64,000 nt of DNA, from the NCBI RefSeq assembly GCF_036541405.1, contig NZ_JAZHFS010000002.1:62001-126000 (forward strand). Direction: 5' to 3'. The notes under the pieces were generated by a model that worked only from the letters and a program-made list of their open reading frames with translations, was not told where the DNA came from and searched no databases. Shown here one piece after another: positions 1 through 9,104 of this stretch; position 1 is the first letter of the stretch, and the number at the start of each line of letters is the position of its first letter. The translations under genes and the position numbers were made by a program. Origin of the DNA: Clostridium_AD frigoriphilum (lineage in GTDB: Bacteria > Bacillota > Clostridia > Clostridiales > Clostridiaceae).

Positions 1-29
1 AATTACAAATTATTGTTTGCTCCTTTTTC

Positions 30-527
30 CTAATTGCTCGTTATTCTTCTTGCTGTATTATAATCAGGCATATATTTTAAATCTATAATTTTAATCGATG
101 ACCCAGTTTTAGGAGAATGTATAAATTTACCATTTCCAACATAAATGCCTACATGATAGACAGGATTACCAAAAAAAACTAAATCTCCTTTCTTAAGGGT
201 AGATTTACTAACTACACTGCCGTTTGATGTTTGAGATGATGCAATGCGTGGCAAATTTACTTTGAAATTATTATAAACATGCATAGTAAAACCAGAGCAA
301 TCAAAACCAGCAGTGGTAGTTCCGCCATATTTATATGGGATGCCGATAAAGGTTTCTGCATAGTCTACGATATTAGTCCCTGTAAGCTTGTTTTTACTTG
401 CTGCTAATTGAGTAATTTCTGTTGTGTATACAAGTGCCTCAGCATGCGCAGGCTTACTAGTAATACTTATTGAACCTGCAAGCAATAAAGCAAGAGCAAA
501 TGTTATAATATTTTTAACTTTCTTCAT
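30..527 (-). CDS. Secreted NlpC/P60 family peptidoglycan hydrolase
   Basis: A 165-residue protein, probably a cell-wall endopeptidase that cuts gamma-D-Glu/diaminopimelate-type links in stem peptides outside the cell. Residues 1-29 form a signal peptide (KK-rich start, hydrophobic core, cleavage after AHA). The rest is one NlpC/P60 domain with the catalytic Cys77 in FDCSG, His125 in YHVGIYVG and a third polar residue, His137, in FIHSP. No SH3 or LysM wall-binding domain is present, so this is a minimal single-domain member. A GGAGG ribosome binding site lies 6 nt before the ATG. The family and active site are clear; the exact bond cut is inferred. Confidence 0.92.
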   Translation of the reverse strand: MKKVKNIITFALALLLAGSISITSKPAHAEALVYTTEITQLAASKNKLTGTNIVDYAETFIGIPYKYGGTTTAGFDCSGFTMHVYNNFKVNLPRIASSQTSNGSVVSKSTLKKGDLVFFGNPVYHVGIYVGNGKFIHSPKTGSSIKIIDLKYMPDYNTARRITSN

Positions 528-763
528 TATGGCCTCCTTTGTAAACGTAATCTATTATTATATTCTACATAAATATAGGAAATCCCTTTAAAAAACAGAA
601 ACTTTTTTTAATTATACCAATTAAGGGCATAATGAATAATATTGTTTGAATGTGATATAATATAAGTGAATACATTGAAAGAAACATTTTGTATCAATTA
701 AATGAAAAGTATTAACATTTTATAGTGAGAAGCGTGTAATTTATATGTATGGGAGTGGAATAT

Positions 764-2146
764 ATGACAAAAACAATTATAAGGATACAAAAGATTGAAC
801 TTACGGGGTTTAAGAATATCCAGGAGGGAATTATCGATTTGTCAGGTTATAGACAAAAAGAATATTATAGTGGTAAATCAGATATAATTGGAATTTATGG
901 ACAAAATGGTTCAGGAAAAACGACTATAGTAGAAGCTTTTAAATTATTTAAAACAATAGCAAGTGGTGAAAAATTACCAGAAGATATTAAAAATTATATA
1001 CATGAATTAGAAGACGAGGCAACGTTAAAGTTTGTTTTTTATATTGAACTAAAAGATCAAAAGTTATTAGTATATTACCAGTTTTCACTAAGGAGAAAAG
1101 AAGGGCAAGCAGAATTATATAATGAGAAGTTAAGTTATTCTCAAATAAATGAGGATAACAAAAAAAGAAAAATTGATATAATCGAATATCTTATAGATTT
1201 AAAGGATACATATATATTGCCAAAGGCTCGTTATAACGAGTTAATAAGAAATAATAAAGAAAATGAATTTAATCTTGAAGTGAGTAAAAGGTTATCAATA
1301 AAGGAAAAAACATCTTTTATTTTTAACGATAGTTTGGAAGAAATTTTTAAAAGTAATTCAATGAGCAATGATTATTTTAATGTTATTAATGTTATTAAAC
1401 ATTTTGCTAGAGTAAATTTATTTGTAATAACTAATGAACATTCAGCGACTATAAGCCTTAATTATATGCCATTAAGTTTTAGAATGGAGAATGAGGCATG
1501 CGTAACTAGTGGAGATATCGCAATTAATTTACTCGGGAAATCAAATATAGATAAAAAAAGGTATAATATAGCAACAAAAATTATAAAACAGTTGAATATA
1601 GTGTTAAGTACTATCATTCCTAATTTACAGTTAGAGATTAATAATTTAGGAAACGAGTTATCTAAAAATGGAAAAGAAGTAGTAAGAATACAATTGCTTT
1701 CTATTAAAAAAGATATAAAGATTCCGCTTAAATATGAATCTGAGGGTATAAAAAAGATAATTTCTATTTTAAGTACCTTAATTTCCATGTTTAATAATCC
1801 ATCAATTTGTTTAATAGTTGATGAACTTGATGCTGGCATATTTGAGTATTTGTTAGGGGAATTATTAAAGATAATTGAGCAAGAAGGAAAAGGCCAATTT
1901 ATTTTTACATCACATAACCTACGACCACTTGAAATGTTAGAAAAAGAATCATTGGTATTTAGTACCGTGAATCCACAAAATAGATTTATAAGAATAACGA
2001 ATATAAAAAGTAATAATAATCTACGAAATGTATATTTACGTGGGGTTGATTTGGGTGGACTTAATGAGTGTATATACGAAGAAACTAATAGTTTTGAGAT
2101 TGCACACGCATTTAGAAAAGCTGGTGACATTCTTTATGAAGAGTAA
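764..2146 (+). CDS. AAA/ABC-type ATPase of a two-gene module with a TOPRIM-like partner
   Basis: A 460-residue P-loop ATPase of the SMC/RecF/OLD-like AAA_15/AAA_21 group. The Walker A motif GQNGSGKTT is near residue 50. Walker B with its following Glu (CLIVDELDAG) is near residue 350, and the H-loop FTSHN is about 30 residues later. An ESEGIKKI stretch sits where the ABC signature is expected. The C-terminal motif NVYLRGVDLGGL resembles the tail of ATPases found beside RloB/AbiL-type genes. An ATG 15 nt upstream (749) is also open, but GGGAGTGG at 751-758 fits the ATG at 764. It overlaps the next gene by 11 nt, so the two are co-translated. Known relatives with such partners (AbiL, PARIS, Gabija-like) act in phage defence; that role is inferred here. 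Confidence 0.85.
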   Translation: MTKTIIRIQKIELTGFKNIQEGIIDLSGYRQKEYYSGKSDIIGIYGQNGSGKTTIVEAFKLFKTIASGEKLPEDIKNYIHELEDEATLKFVFYIELKDQKLLVYYQFSLRRKEGQAELYNEKLSYSQINEDNKKRKIDIIEYLIDLKDTYILPKARYNELIRNNKENEFNLEVSKRLSIKEKTSFIFNDSLEEIFKSNSMSNDYFNVINVIKHFARVNLFVITNEHSATISLNYMPLSFRMENEACVTSGDIAINLLGKSNIDKKRYNIATKIIKQLNIVLSTIIPNLQLEINNLGNELSKNGKEVVRIQLLSIKKDIKIPLKYESEGIKKIISILSTLISMFNNPSICLIVDELDAGIFEYLLGELLKIIEQEGKGQFIFTSHNLRPLEMLEKESLVFSTVNPQNRFIRITNIKSNNNLRNVYLRGVDLGGLNECIYEETNSFEIAHAFRKAGDILYEE

Positions 2147-2849
2147 AAAAATTGTTTTATTTATAGTTGAGGGAGTAACTGATAGAAATTCATTTGCATT
2201 AATTTTATCTAAAATAATTGAAAAAGATAAAATTGTTAGGTTTAAAGTTATTCACGGTGATGTTACAGCGCAAAATGGAGTTAATGCAGGTAATATTTAC
2301 ACCAAAATTACAGATTATATAAAGGAGTTTATATCTAGTGATATGTATAAGAAAAGTGATATTTCAAATGTAATTCATTTAGTAGATACTGATGGTGCAT
2401 TTATAAGTGATGAACAAGTTTTGCAAAAGGACATGAATAGTATTAAACCCAAGGATAGTATTGAGTATAACACCCAAAATATATATGCAAAAAATACCGA
2501 TAATATAAAAAAACGTAATAAACAAAAATCACAAATCCTAAGTAAGCTGGCAACTACGAATATGATATATACAAACTTAAGTTACCGGGTATATTTCTTT
2601 TCTTCTAATTTAGAACATGTAATTCATAATGTGCAAGGGGTTAATGCTGATGATAAACGGAGGTTTGCTGAAAAGTTTGAAGACAAATTTATAACAAGTC
2701 CTATTAGTTTTATTGAATTTATGAATAATCCGGAATTTGCTATTAATGCTGAGTATAAAGATACCTGGGAATTTATAAAAAAAGATACAAATTCTCTAAA
2801 ACGATTTACTAATTTTAATTTATATCTTAACACAATAAAAATTGAATAA
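2136..2849 (+). CDS. TOPRIM-like (RloB/DUF4435-type) partner protein of the ATPase
   Basis: A 237-residue protein. The frame is open upstream to 2028, but the sensible start is the ATG at 2136, inside the end of the ATPase gene. The N-terminus KKIVLFIVEGVTDRNSF matches the first TOPRIM motif: a hydrophobic strand followed by the conserved Glu. HLVDTDGAF about 75 residues later matches the second acidic DxD motif. This is the metal-binding arrangement of OLD, RloB and DUF4435 nucleases. The C-terminal half (YFFSSNLEHV, then DTWEFIKKD, then SLKRFTNFN) is helical and not recognised. The overlap with the ATPase gene implies a complex. Function as an effector nuclease is an inference by analogy with AbiL and PARIS. 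Confidence 0.75.
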   Translation: MKSKKIVLFIVEGVTDRNSFALILSKIIEKDKIVRFKVIHGDVTAQNGVNAGNIYTKITDYIKEFISSDMYKKSDISNVIHLVDTDGAFISDEQVLQKDMNSIKPKDSIEYNTQNIYAKNTDNIKKRNKQKSQILSKLATTNMIYTNLSYRVYFFSSNLEHVIHNVQGVNADDKRRFAEKFEDKFITSPISFIEFMNNPEFAINAEYKDTWEFIKKDTNSLKRFTNFNLYLNTIKIE

Positions 2850-2860
2850 ATTACAAAAAT

Positions 2861-2890
2861 AAAGTAGACTACCAAAAGGTTGTCTACTTT
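2861..2890. terminator. Bidirectional terminator between converging operons
   Basis: AAAGTAGAC and GTCTACTTT form the stem, extended by ACC/GGT around an AAAA loop. The minus-strand copy is followed by a T-rich run, so it probably serves the permease transcript. It also lies just after the TOPRIM-like gene. Confidence 0.75.
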
Positions 2891-2908
2891 GTTATTGTAA
2901 TATTATTT

Positions 2909-4288
2909 CTATTTTTCTTTTTGAAGTAAACTGTGATGTCTACTATACACGAAGTAAATCACTATTCCAATTAATAACCAAATTATAAATCTAATCCATG
3001 TTACTAGTGGTAAGGCTGACATTAAATAAACACAAGAAAGTGCAGAAATGATAGGTAAAACTGGTACCCATGGGCACCTAAACTTTCTTTCAATATTCGG
3101 CATAGTTTTCCTAAGAACTATAACTCCTATTGAAACTAAGATGAATGCAAATAATGTACCTATATTGCATAGTTTTATTATTTCATCTAATGGTAGAAAA
3201 CCGGCCATTATTCCAGCAATACTACCTGTTATTATTGTGCAAAGAGTAGGGGTTTTGTGAATAGGGTGTACCTTTGAAAAAACCTTTGGAAGTAACCCAT
3301 CTCTTGACATAACCATAAACACTCTAATTTGTCCATAAAGCATTACAAGTAGTGTTGAAATCATACCTATAACTGCTCCAGTTCCAACAAGGGCTGCTCC
3401 CCAATTGATGCCAAATCTTGCAAGAGCTCCTGGAACAGCATTGTTCTCAATTATTTCTTTATATGGAACCATACCAGTTATAACAAGTGCAACTGCAACG
3501 TAAAGTATAATTACTACTCCTAGGCAAATTGCAAGTCCGCGAGGTACATCCCTCTTTGGGTTTATAGTTTCTTCGGCAGCAGTTGAAACTGCGTCAAAAC
3601 CAATATATGCAAAGAATATAATTGAAGCACCAGCCATAACACCACTCCAACCAAATGGAGCAAATGGTTTATAGTTAGCTACATTAATATGGAATACTCC
3701 AAGTATTACAAATAAAATAATTACACCAACTTTTACCAAGACAATTTTATTGTTTAATTTTGCACTTTCTTTTATGCCTATAAATAATATCCAAGTTACA
3801 AACATAGTTATAAGAACAGCGGGTAAGTCAATAATTCCACCGGCCGAGGGAGTTCTAATTATTGCATTAGGCAAATTTAGCCCTGCGGAACTTAATAAAC
3901 CTACAAAGGTTCCTGACCATCCAGACGCAACTGCAGCGGAAGAAACCAAATACTCAAGCATTAAGTCCCAGCCTATAATCCAGGCTATTAATTCACCGAA
4001 GGCAACATAAGAATATGCATATGTACTGCCAGCAACTGGAAACATTGTAGCAAGTTCAGAATAAGTAAGAGCGCAAAGTGCACTTATTACTGCAGCTACT
4101 ATAAATGATAAAACAACTGCAGGTCCTGCTAAATGTGCCCCGACACCAGTTGAAACAAAAATCCCTGTACCTACAACTGCACCTATTCCAAGTGCTGCAA
4201 GGTCTTTTGATGTAAGATTCTTTTTTAAATCAGATTTTTCAGCTGAATGTAACATTTGTTCTAGGGTTTTCTTTTTCCAAATATCCAT
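2909..4288 (-). CDS. APC-family amino acid permease
   Basis: A 459-residue cytoplasmic-membrane transporter of the cationic/branched amino acid (CAT/YfnA) type. After a short polar N-terminus, the first membrane helix carries the substrate-binding GIGAVVGTGIF motif, followed by about 12 hydrophobic segments. The conserved FFAYIGFDAVSTAAEE of helix 6 is present. It probably imports an amino acid with protons; the substrate cannot be read from the sequence. A GTG at 4300 is open but lies directly on the AAAGGAG site, so the ATG at 4288 is preferred. It is a single-gene unit ended by the hairpin at 2861-2890. Confidence 0.88.
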   Translation of the reverse strand: MDIWKKKTLEQMLHSAEKSDLKKNLTSKDLAALGIGAVVGTGIFVSTGVGAHLAGPAVVLSFIVAAVISALCALTYSELATMFPVAGSTYAYSYVAFGELIAWIIGWDLMLEYLVSSAAVASGWSGTFVGLLSSAGLNLPNAIIRTPSAGGIIDLPAVLITMFVTWILFIGIKESAKLNNKIVLVKVGVIILFVILGVFHINVANYKPFAPFGWSGVMAGASIIFFAYIGFDAVSTAAEETINPKRDVPRGLAICLGVVIILYVAVALVITGMVPYKEIIENNAVPGALARFGINWGAALVGTGAVIGMISTLLVMLYGQIRVFMVMSRDGLLPKVFSKVHPIHKTPTLCTIITGSIAGIMAGFLPLDEIIKLCNIGTLFAFILVSIGVIVLRKTMPNIERKFRCPWVPVLPIISALSCVYLMSALPLVTWIRFIIWLLIGIVIYFVYSRHHSLLQKEK

Positions 4289-4779
4289 AAATTTTTTCAC
4301 TCCTTTAATTAAATTTTAATTTTACTTTAATCGTTTTGTTGATATAAAAACTAAAGTTTTATGTATTAATATTGTTCGTTTCTTATTTGAATTATTTGTA
4401 TTTAGAATTATAAAAAGAAATGAATGTAATACTATATTATGCATAAAAAATATTAATAAGATTCATTATATAGAAAATTTGGAGAATTAGAAAGAACTAA
4501 ACATAGCTTGTTAAGCTCATTGGTTTGATTAGATATATAATACTATAACATCATGACATTTTCTAAGTTTTAATATGCAGTTACAATATTGACAAGATGA
4601 TTTAATTTTATTTGGATAAGAAGTAAAATAGTAGCAAAAATTATTAATATGCTAACAAAATAAAGAGAACATTATAAAAATATAGACAATTTGGTATATT
4701 CTTATTATAATAGACTTAATTTGTCAAAAAAGTATCTGTAGTTTCTTAGCTTAAATTTATGATTAAAGGAGGGATGAAT
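4289..4779. other. Divergent intergenic region
   Basis: An AT-rich, 490-base gap between the divergent permease and esterase genes. The only clear signal is a promoter for the esterase: TAGACA at 4683-4688, a 17-nt spacer and TATAAT at 4706-4711. No ORF with a ribosome binding site and no strong hairpin was seen in the rest. Confidence 0.5.
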
Positions 4780-5607
4780 ATGATAAATAAGACTATTGAT
4801 TTGTGGGGTAAGTTTCCATATGAAAATAAGGGAAATGATGATTTTAGACCAAGTTTAGATACGTATTTACTTAAAGGAGATAAATTAAGGGGAGCTGTTT
4901 TAATATGCCCAGGAGGGGCATATGCTTATACATCATTAAGAGAAGCTGAACCAATAGCTATTAAATTTAACGCTGCTGGCTTTCATGCATTTGTCTTATA
5001 TTATAGTGTTGCTCCAAACAAGTATCCACAATCATTGCTAGATTTATCAAGGGCAATGTGTATACTTCGTGAAAATTCTAAAGATTGGAAAATTGATGTT
5101 AATAAAATTGCGGTGTGTGGCTTTTCGGCAGGTGGGCATGTAGCTGCAAGTCTTGGAGTTTATTGGGATGAGCCTTATTTAAAAGGGGTACCTGGAATTG
5201 AGGGAGGTAAAAACAATCCAAATGCTCAAATTTTATGTTATCCTGTCATAACATCAGGAGTATTTACTCATGAAAACTCACTTTGCAATTTGATAGGAGA
5301 TAATGCTAGTGAGTCATTAAAGGAGAAGATGTCATTAGAACATAATGTCTCTGGGAAAACACCACCTACATTTTTATGGCATACATTTGAAGATAACTCA
5401 GTACCGGTTGAAAATACATTGTTATTTGCTAAGGCGTTAAGAAACAAAAAAATACCTTTTGAATTACACATATACCCAGAAGGACCACATGGGTTATCGC
5501 TTGCTAATGAAGAAACTCGGGAAGAGGGAAAAGGGGTTTATCCGAATGTTGCTACTTGGATGGATTTGTGTATTACGTGGTTAACTAATCTATTTTCAAA
5601 GAAATAG
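4780..5607 (+). CDS. Alpha/beta hydrolase (acetyl esterase/lipase-like)
   Basis: A 275-residue cytoplasmic serine hydrolase of the BD-FAE/acetyl-esterase group. The oxyanion region CPGGAYAYTSLREAEP is followed by the nucleophile elbow GFSAGGH, a catalytic Asp in HTFEDNSVP and a catalytic His in GPHGLSL. Relatives remove acetyl or other short acyl groups from carbohydrates and similar esters; the natural substrate is unknown. Three in-frame ATGs occur at 4759, 4774 and 4780. The AAAGGAGGG site at 4766-4773 supports the ATG at 4780. It is a single gene with no neighbour that explains its job. Confidence 0.85.
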   Translation: MINKTIDLWGKFPYENKGNDDFRPSLDTYLLKGDKLRGAVLICPGGAYAYTSLREAEPIAIKFNAAGFHAFVLYYSVAPNKYPQSLLDLSRAMCILRENSKDWKIDVNKIAVCGFSAGGHVAASLGVYWDEPYLKGVPGIEGGKNNPNAQILCYPVITSGVFTHENSLCNLIGDNASESLKEKMSLEHNVSGKTPPTFLWHTFEDNSVPVENTLLFAKALRNKKIPFELHIYPEGPHGLSLANEETREEGKGVYPNVATWMDLCITWLTNLFSKK

Positions 5608-5865
5608 AATAAAAATTTATAAGAACATATTTTTAGCCTAAACACCCATTTTCAAAGCGTTCATGGAATCTAGTCATAGATTGTTCATAATATTGACACT
5701 TAAATGCAATAATTATTTGTTAGTATTGTTAACAGATACAGAGGAACTACATGATGAATCCTCAAAATAACATAATCAACATATCACTAAATATTAATAA
5801 TATCAGGTGAGTATTAAATGCAATTAATAATATAGCCTTTAAGGGCGGAATGGAGACAAATTATT
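5608..5865. other. Intergenic region
   Basis: About 260 bases. A TTGACA lies near 5693 without a convincing -10 box. A 19-codon frame at 5751-5810 has a weak GAGGA before it but no recognisable product. Nothing else is supported. Confidence 0.3.
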
Positions 5866-6291
5866 ATGGAACATAATGTAAAAAACACAACAAAAAAATC
5901 TGCTATTTCAATCGTTTTATTTATATCTGCTATAGTTGTAGCGATCTTAGGAGTGGCACTATTAGTTGATAATATCTACTTGTATAATACTAGTTTTGCT
6001 CAAGCTGTAACTCAAGGTTATGCAGTTGGTACGGTAAGAAAGGCATTAATGACATCACAATTGTTACCAGGAATATTCCAGCCGATTGCCATGTATGGTG
6101 GAGTTGCATTACTGCTAGTAGCGGTGGGTAAAATCAGTGATAAAGTTTCAAAATGTTTAACAGTTTTAACTAAAAAAGAGATTTGCGATGATGTTACTCA
6201 TGAAAATTGTGTAGATCAAGATGTTGTTAATGTAGAAAATATAGAAACAACTAATCCAGAGGAAATATCTGACGAAACTCAAAAAATATAG
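5866..6291 (+). CDS. Hypothetical two-helix membrane protein
   Basis: A 141-residue protein that I do not recognise. A short basic N-terminus leads to a transmembrane segment (about residues 13-35) and a second segment (about residues 70-88). About 35 residues between them lie on one face of the membrane. The last 45 residues are acidic and hydrophilic, with a Cys-containing stretch and many Asp/Glu. This suggests a small membrane protein with a soluble tail. The ribosome binding site is poor (GGAG 12 nt before the ATG). It is a single gene, closed by a strong terminator 14 nt after the stop. Confidence 0.7.
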   Translation: MEHNVKNTTKKSAISIVLFISAIVVAILGVALLVDNIYLYNTSFAQAVTQGYAVGTVRKALMTSQLLPGIFQPIAMYGGVALLLVAVGKISDKVSKCLTVLTKKEICDDVTHENCVDQDVVNVENIETTNPEEISDETQKI

Positions 6292-6304
6292 ATTAAAAAT
6301 AAGG

Positions 6305-6347
6305 AAGGTCTTGTCTTAGCAATTAGCTAGGGCGAGACCTTTTTTTA
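6305..6347 (+). terminator. Rho-independent terminator
   Basis: AAGGTCTTG pairs with the GCGAGACCTT arm and is followed by seven T. It ends the small membrane protein gene, and it lies before the converging DUF3048 gene. Confidence 0.85.
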
Positions 6348-6370
6348 TGGTTAATTAGAAAATCCATAAA

Positions 6371-7378
6371 TTATTTTATATCTATAACTGCATTTTTATC
6401 TACGATATTCCACCAAGTCTTTCCTGGATTTAAAGGTAAAATATTACCTTCTTCATCTGTTAGTAGTGTTTTTGAAGTTGTTGTTTTTTTAGTCCAAAAC
6501 ATTTTAACATATTTACCATTGCTGATAACATAACCATTCCCTGTGCCCACAAGTTTAATGTCTAAATGACTTCCATCTGCTTGAGTTTTAATTGTGGTTA
6601 TTTGGACAACTACATTTTTAACGCTTAAGGGAAGTTTATTTTCTTTATCGGTAGAAGATTTTCCATCCATGCTTTTTAGGTAAAATCCATTTTTATAAGT
6701 GTATCTAGTGTTGTAATATTTATTTAAATTTAAAAATACATCGGATGCTTTAGTTAGTTTAGTATTATCCCAATAGCTTTTATTAAATTTTAATGTAACA
6801 CTAGGTGAGTATACAAATTTTTTACTTTTGATAAGCTCTCTTAATTTATCTGTAGAGGTATAAAGGTTATGGGGAGCTTTCCTTATCGAATCCCTCCAAT
6901 ATGTAGAGGCATTTGTCATTTCGTTCATGCTCATTAATTTTTCTCCATTTATTTTAAGAAGGGCTTCTTCGCTTCCACCACAATGAGCAAAAGGCAAATT
7001 ATATTCCTTTGAAATATCTAAAAAATAAGCCCGAGCGCTTCTAATTGGTCCGATTTTTTTAGGACTTTCCTTTTGAAACAATGTTATAAACCTAGGAATT
7101 CCACCCTCTGCCATGGTTTCATAAACTATATCAGCATCATTTAATCCGGATTGAGGTCTTGCATCTAAAGAGTTCTCGACTATTGCAAGTACAGCAATAT
7201 TAGAGAATACTTTCTTTGTTACCTCTTCGCCAGTATAGGGTGAGATGTATTTTTGAGAGGTTTTTACAGTGGGTTTTGGTTTGAGTTGTATTGTAGTATC
7301 AACTTTTTTGCCACACCCTTCAGACAAAAAAAATATTGAAACAAGTATACATAGTAGCAGTTTAGATTTATTTTTCAA
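6371..7378 (-). CDS. DUF3048 (YerB-like) lipoprotein
   Basis: A 335-residue predicted surface lipoprotein with the DUF3048 N- and C-terminal domains known from Bacillus subtilis YerB. The frame is open to 7447, but the region before 7378 is polar and not signal-like. A TTG at 7378 has GGAGGAG 9 nt upstream and yields a textbook signal: KNKSKLL, a hydrophobic core, then lipobox LSEGC. Conserved motifs include RPQSGLNDADIVYE, IGPIRSARAYF and the C-terminal GKTWWNIVD. YerB-type proteins are envelope-associated, but their reaction is not established. The gene is monocistronic and transcribed toward the terminator at 6305-6347. Confidence 0.88.
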   Translation of the reverse strand: MKNKSKLLLCILVSIFFLSEGCGKKVDTTIQLKPKPTVKTSQKYISPYTGEEVTKKVFSNIAVLAIVENSLDARPQSGLNDADIVYETMAEGGIPRFITLFQKESPKKIGPIRSARAYFLDISKEYNLPFAHCGGSEEALLKINGEKLMSMNEMTNASTYWRDSIRKAPHNLYTSTDKLRELIKSKKFVYSPSVTLKFNKSYWDNTKLTKASDVFLNLNKYYNTRYTYKNGFYLKSMDGKSSTDKENKLPLSVKNVVVQITTIKTQADGSHLDIKLVGTGNGYVISNGKYVKMFWTKKTTTSKTLLTDEEGNILPLNPGKTWWNIVDKNAVIDIK

Positions 7379-7581
7379 ACTCAATATCTCCTCCTTTAGT
7401 TTTAAGTATCGTAATATATGGTCATAATAAATCTTTCTACAAGTCATAGATAATCACCTTTATATTTAATGATTTTTTTTTAGCGAAATATCTATTATAA
7501 TATAAAAACTTATACTATAATAGATATTAATAAAGAATAAGTATTAAAGGATATAAAATAATATGTTGTGAGGTGATTTTT

Positions 7582-9027
7582 ATGTATGATGTAATTATTA
7601 TAGGAGCGGGAGTAGTTGGAGCGGCTATTGCAAGGGAACTTTCAAGGTATGATTTAAAAATATGTGTTTTAGAAAAAGAAGATGATGTTGCAACCAAAGC
7701 TACAAAAGCAAATAGTGGGATAGTTCATGGCGGATATGCAGCAAAGTACGGTACATTAAAAGGACAATTATGTGGAAAAGGGAATAAAATGTATAAAGCG
7801 CTTGAGAAAGAATTAAATTTTGGATATCGGAAAACAGGAGCTTTGGTAATTGGTTTTAATGAGAGTGATGAGAAAAGAATTATTGAGTTATATGAGAACG
7901 GTCTAAAACTTGGATGCGATGATTTAGAGATTATAAAAGGTGAGAAGTTAAAAGAGATAGAGCCATACTTAAATAGTGAAGTAAAGGTAGCACTTTATGC
8001 TAAAAGTGTAGGGGTTACATCACCTTATGAATTTACAATTGCATTAGTTGAAAATGCAATAACTAATGGTGTAGAACTTAAGCTAGAGAATGAAGTAATG
8101 AGTATAGAAAAATTGGAAGAAAAATTTACGATTCATACTAATAAGGAGGAGATCGAATCAAGATACATTATAAATGCTGCAGGACTTCATAGTGATAAAA
8201 TATCTAATATGGTAGGAATCGATGATTTTAAAATAGTACCGAAGCGAGGTCAATATATTCTAATGGGAAAAGAGCAAGGTCATCTTGTAAATACTGTTAT
8301 TTTTCAAGTGCCTACAGATAAGGGAAAAGGAATACTTGTAACTACAACATATCATGGCAATTTTATGATTGGACCTAATGCAGAAGAGGTTGATAATACA
8401 GAAGATGTATCAACTAATGAGAATAGTTTAAAGGATGTAATTACTGCTGCTAGAATGTCCATACCTGATTTTAATATTCAAAAGGCATTAACTACTTTTT
8501 CAGGTATAAGAGCTACTAGTAGTACAGGGGATTTTATCATTGAGGAAAGTAGAGTTAAAAGATTCGTAAATGTTGCTGGGATAGATTCACCAGGGCTTAC
8601 ATCATCACCTGCAATTGCGAAGATGGTTGTAGATATAATTAAGAATTTAGAAGGAAATCTTAGACTGAAAAATAGTTTTAATCCAAATAGAAAAGGAATA
8701 GTAATAAAGAAAGATAAGAATTTTGATGGAAAAGTTGATGATGAAAATAAAGAAAAGAATATAATATGCAGATGTGAGCAGGTTACAGAGTCAGAAATTA
8801 TTGATGCTATTCACAGAAATATACCAATTAATTCTACAGATGCTATAAAAAGACGTACAAGAGCAGGAATGGGAACTTGTCAGGGTAATTTTTGTCAAAG
8901 AAGAGTTAAGGCAATAATAGCAAGAGAACTTAATATTTCAGAGGATAAGGTTACTGTAAGGGGAAATAGGAATTCTCAATCACCAGTTAAGGCGGAAATA
9001 AATTTAATTAGGAAGGCTAAATATTAA
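7582..9027 (+). CDS. FAD-dependent oxidoreductase, GlpA/LhgO-like, with BFD-type 2Fe-2S domain
   Basis: A 481-residue flavoprotein. The Rossmann FAD motif GAGVVGAAIARELSRY is at the N-terminus, followed by the DAO fold characteristic of anaerobic glycerol-3-phosphate dehydrogenase-like enzymes (ANSGIVHGGY, INAAGLHSD, GIDSPGLTSSPAIA). Residues from about 395 form a BFD-like [2Fe-2S] domain with cysteines in CRCEQV and GTCQGNFCQ. In clostridia such proteins are often followed by a second FAD protein and a DUF1667 protein; here neither is present, so the substrate (glycerol-3-phosphate or a 2-hydroxy acid) and electron acceptor are uncertain. A GTG at 7573 lies within the GAGGTGA ribosome binding site, so the ATG at 7582 is chosen. 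Confidence 0.85.
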   Translation: MYDVIIIGAGVVGAAIARELSRYDLKICVLEKEDDVATKATKANSGIVHGGYAAKYGTLKGQLCGKGNKMYKALEKELNFGYRKTGALVIGFNESDEKRIIELYENGLKLGCDDLEIIKGEKLKEIEPYLNSEVKVALYAKSVGVTSPYEFTIALVENAITNGVELKLENEVMSIEKLEEKFTIHTNKEEIESRYIINAAGLHSDKISNMVGIDDFKIVPKRGQYILMGKEQGHLVNTVIFQVPTDKGKGILVTTTYHGNFMIGPNAEEVDNTEDVSTNENSLKDVITAARMSIPDFNIQKALTTFSGIRATSSTGDFIIEESRVKRFVNVAGIDSPGLTSSPAIAKMVVDIIKNLEGNLRLKNSFNPNRKGIVIKKDKNFDGKVDDENKEKNIICRCEQVTESEIIDAIHRNIPINSTDAIKRRTRAGMGTCQGNFCQRRVKAIIARELNISEDKVTVRGNRNSQSPVKAEINLIRKAKY

Positions 9028-9050
9028 TATGGTAAATTTGAGTTAGAATG

Positions 9051-9085
9051 AAAAAAGAGCAAAGATCATTTTATGAACTTTGCTC
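9051..9085 (-). terminator. Terminator of thiT (possibly bidirectional)
   Basis: GAGCAAAG and CTTTGCTC form a stem. On the minus strand it is followed by a run of T at 9051-9056, fitting termination of thiT. It also lies just after the FAD oxidoreductase. Confidence 0.75.
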
Positions 9086-9104
9086 CAATGTTTGAGATAA
9101 AAAA

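Noticed and set aside
1462..2130. 222-codon open frame on the minus strand inside the ATPase gene
   Set aside because: It lies fully within a convincing ATPase gene, has no SD and a composition typical of antisense shadows.
5751..5810. 19-codon ORF before the two-helix membrane protein
   Set aside because: Weak SD, no recognisable product, Asn/Ile-rich as expected by chance in AT-rich DNA; not listed as a gene.
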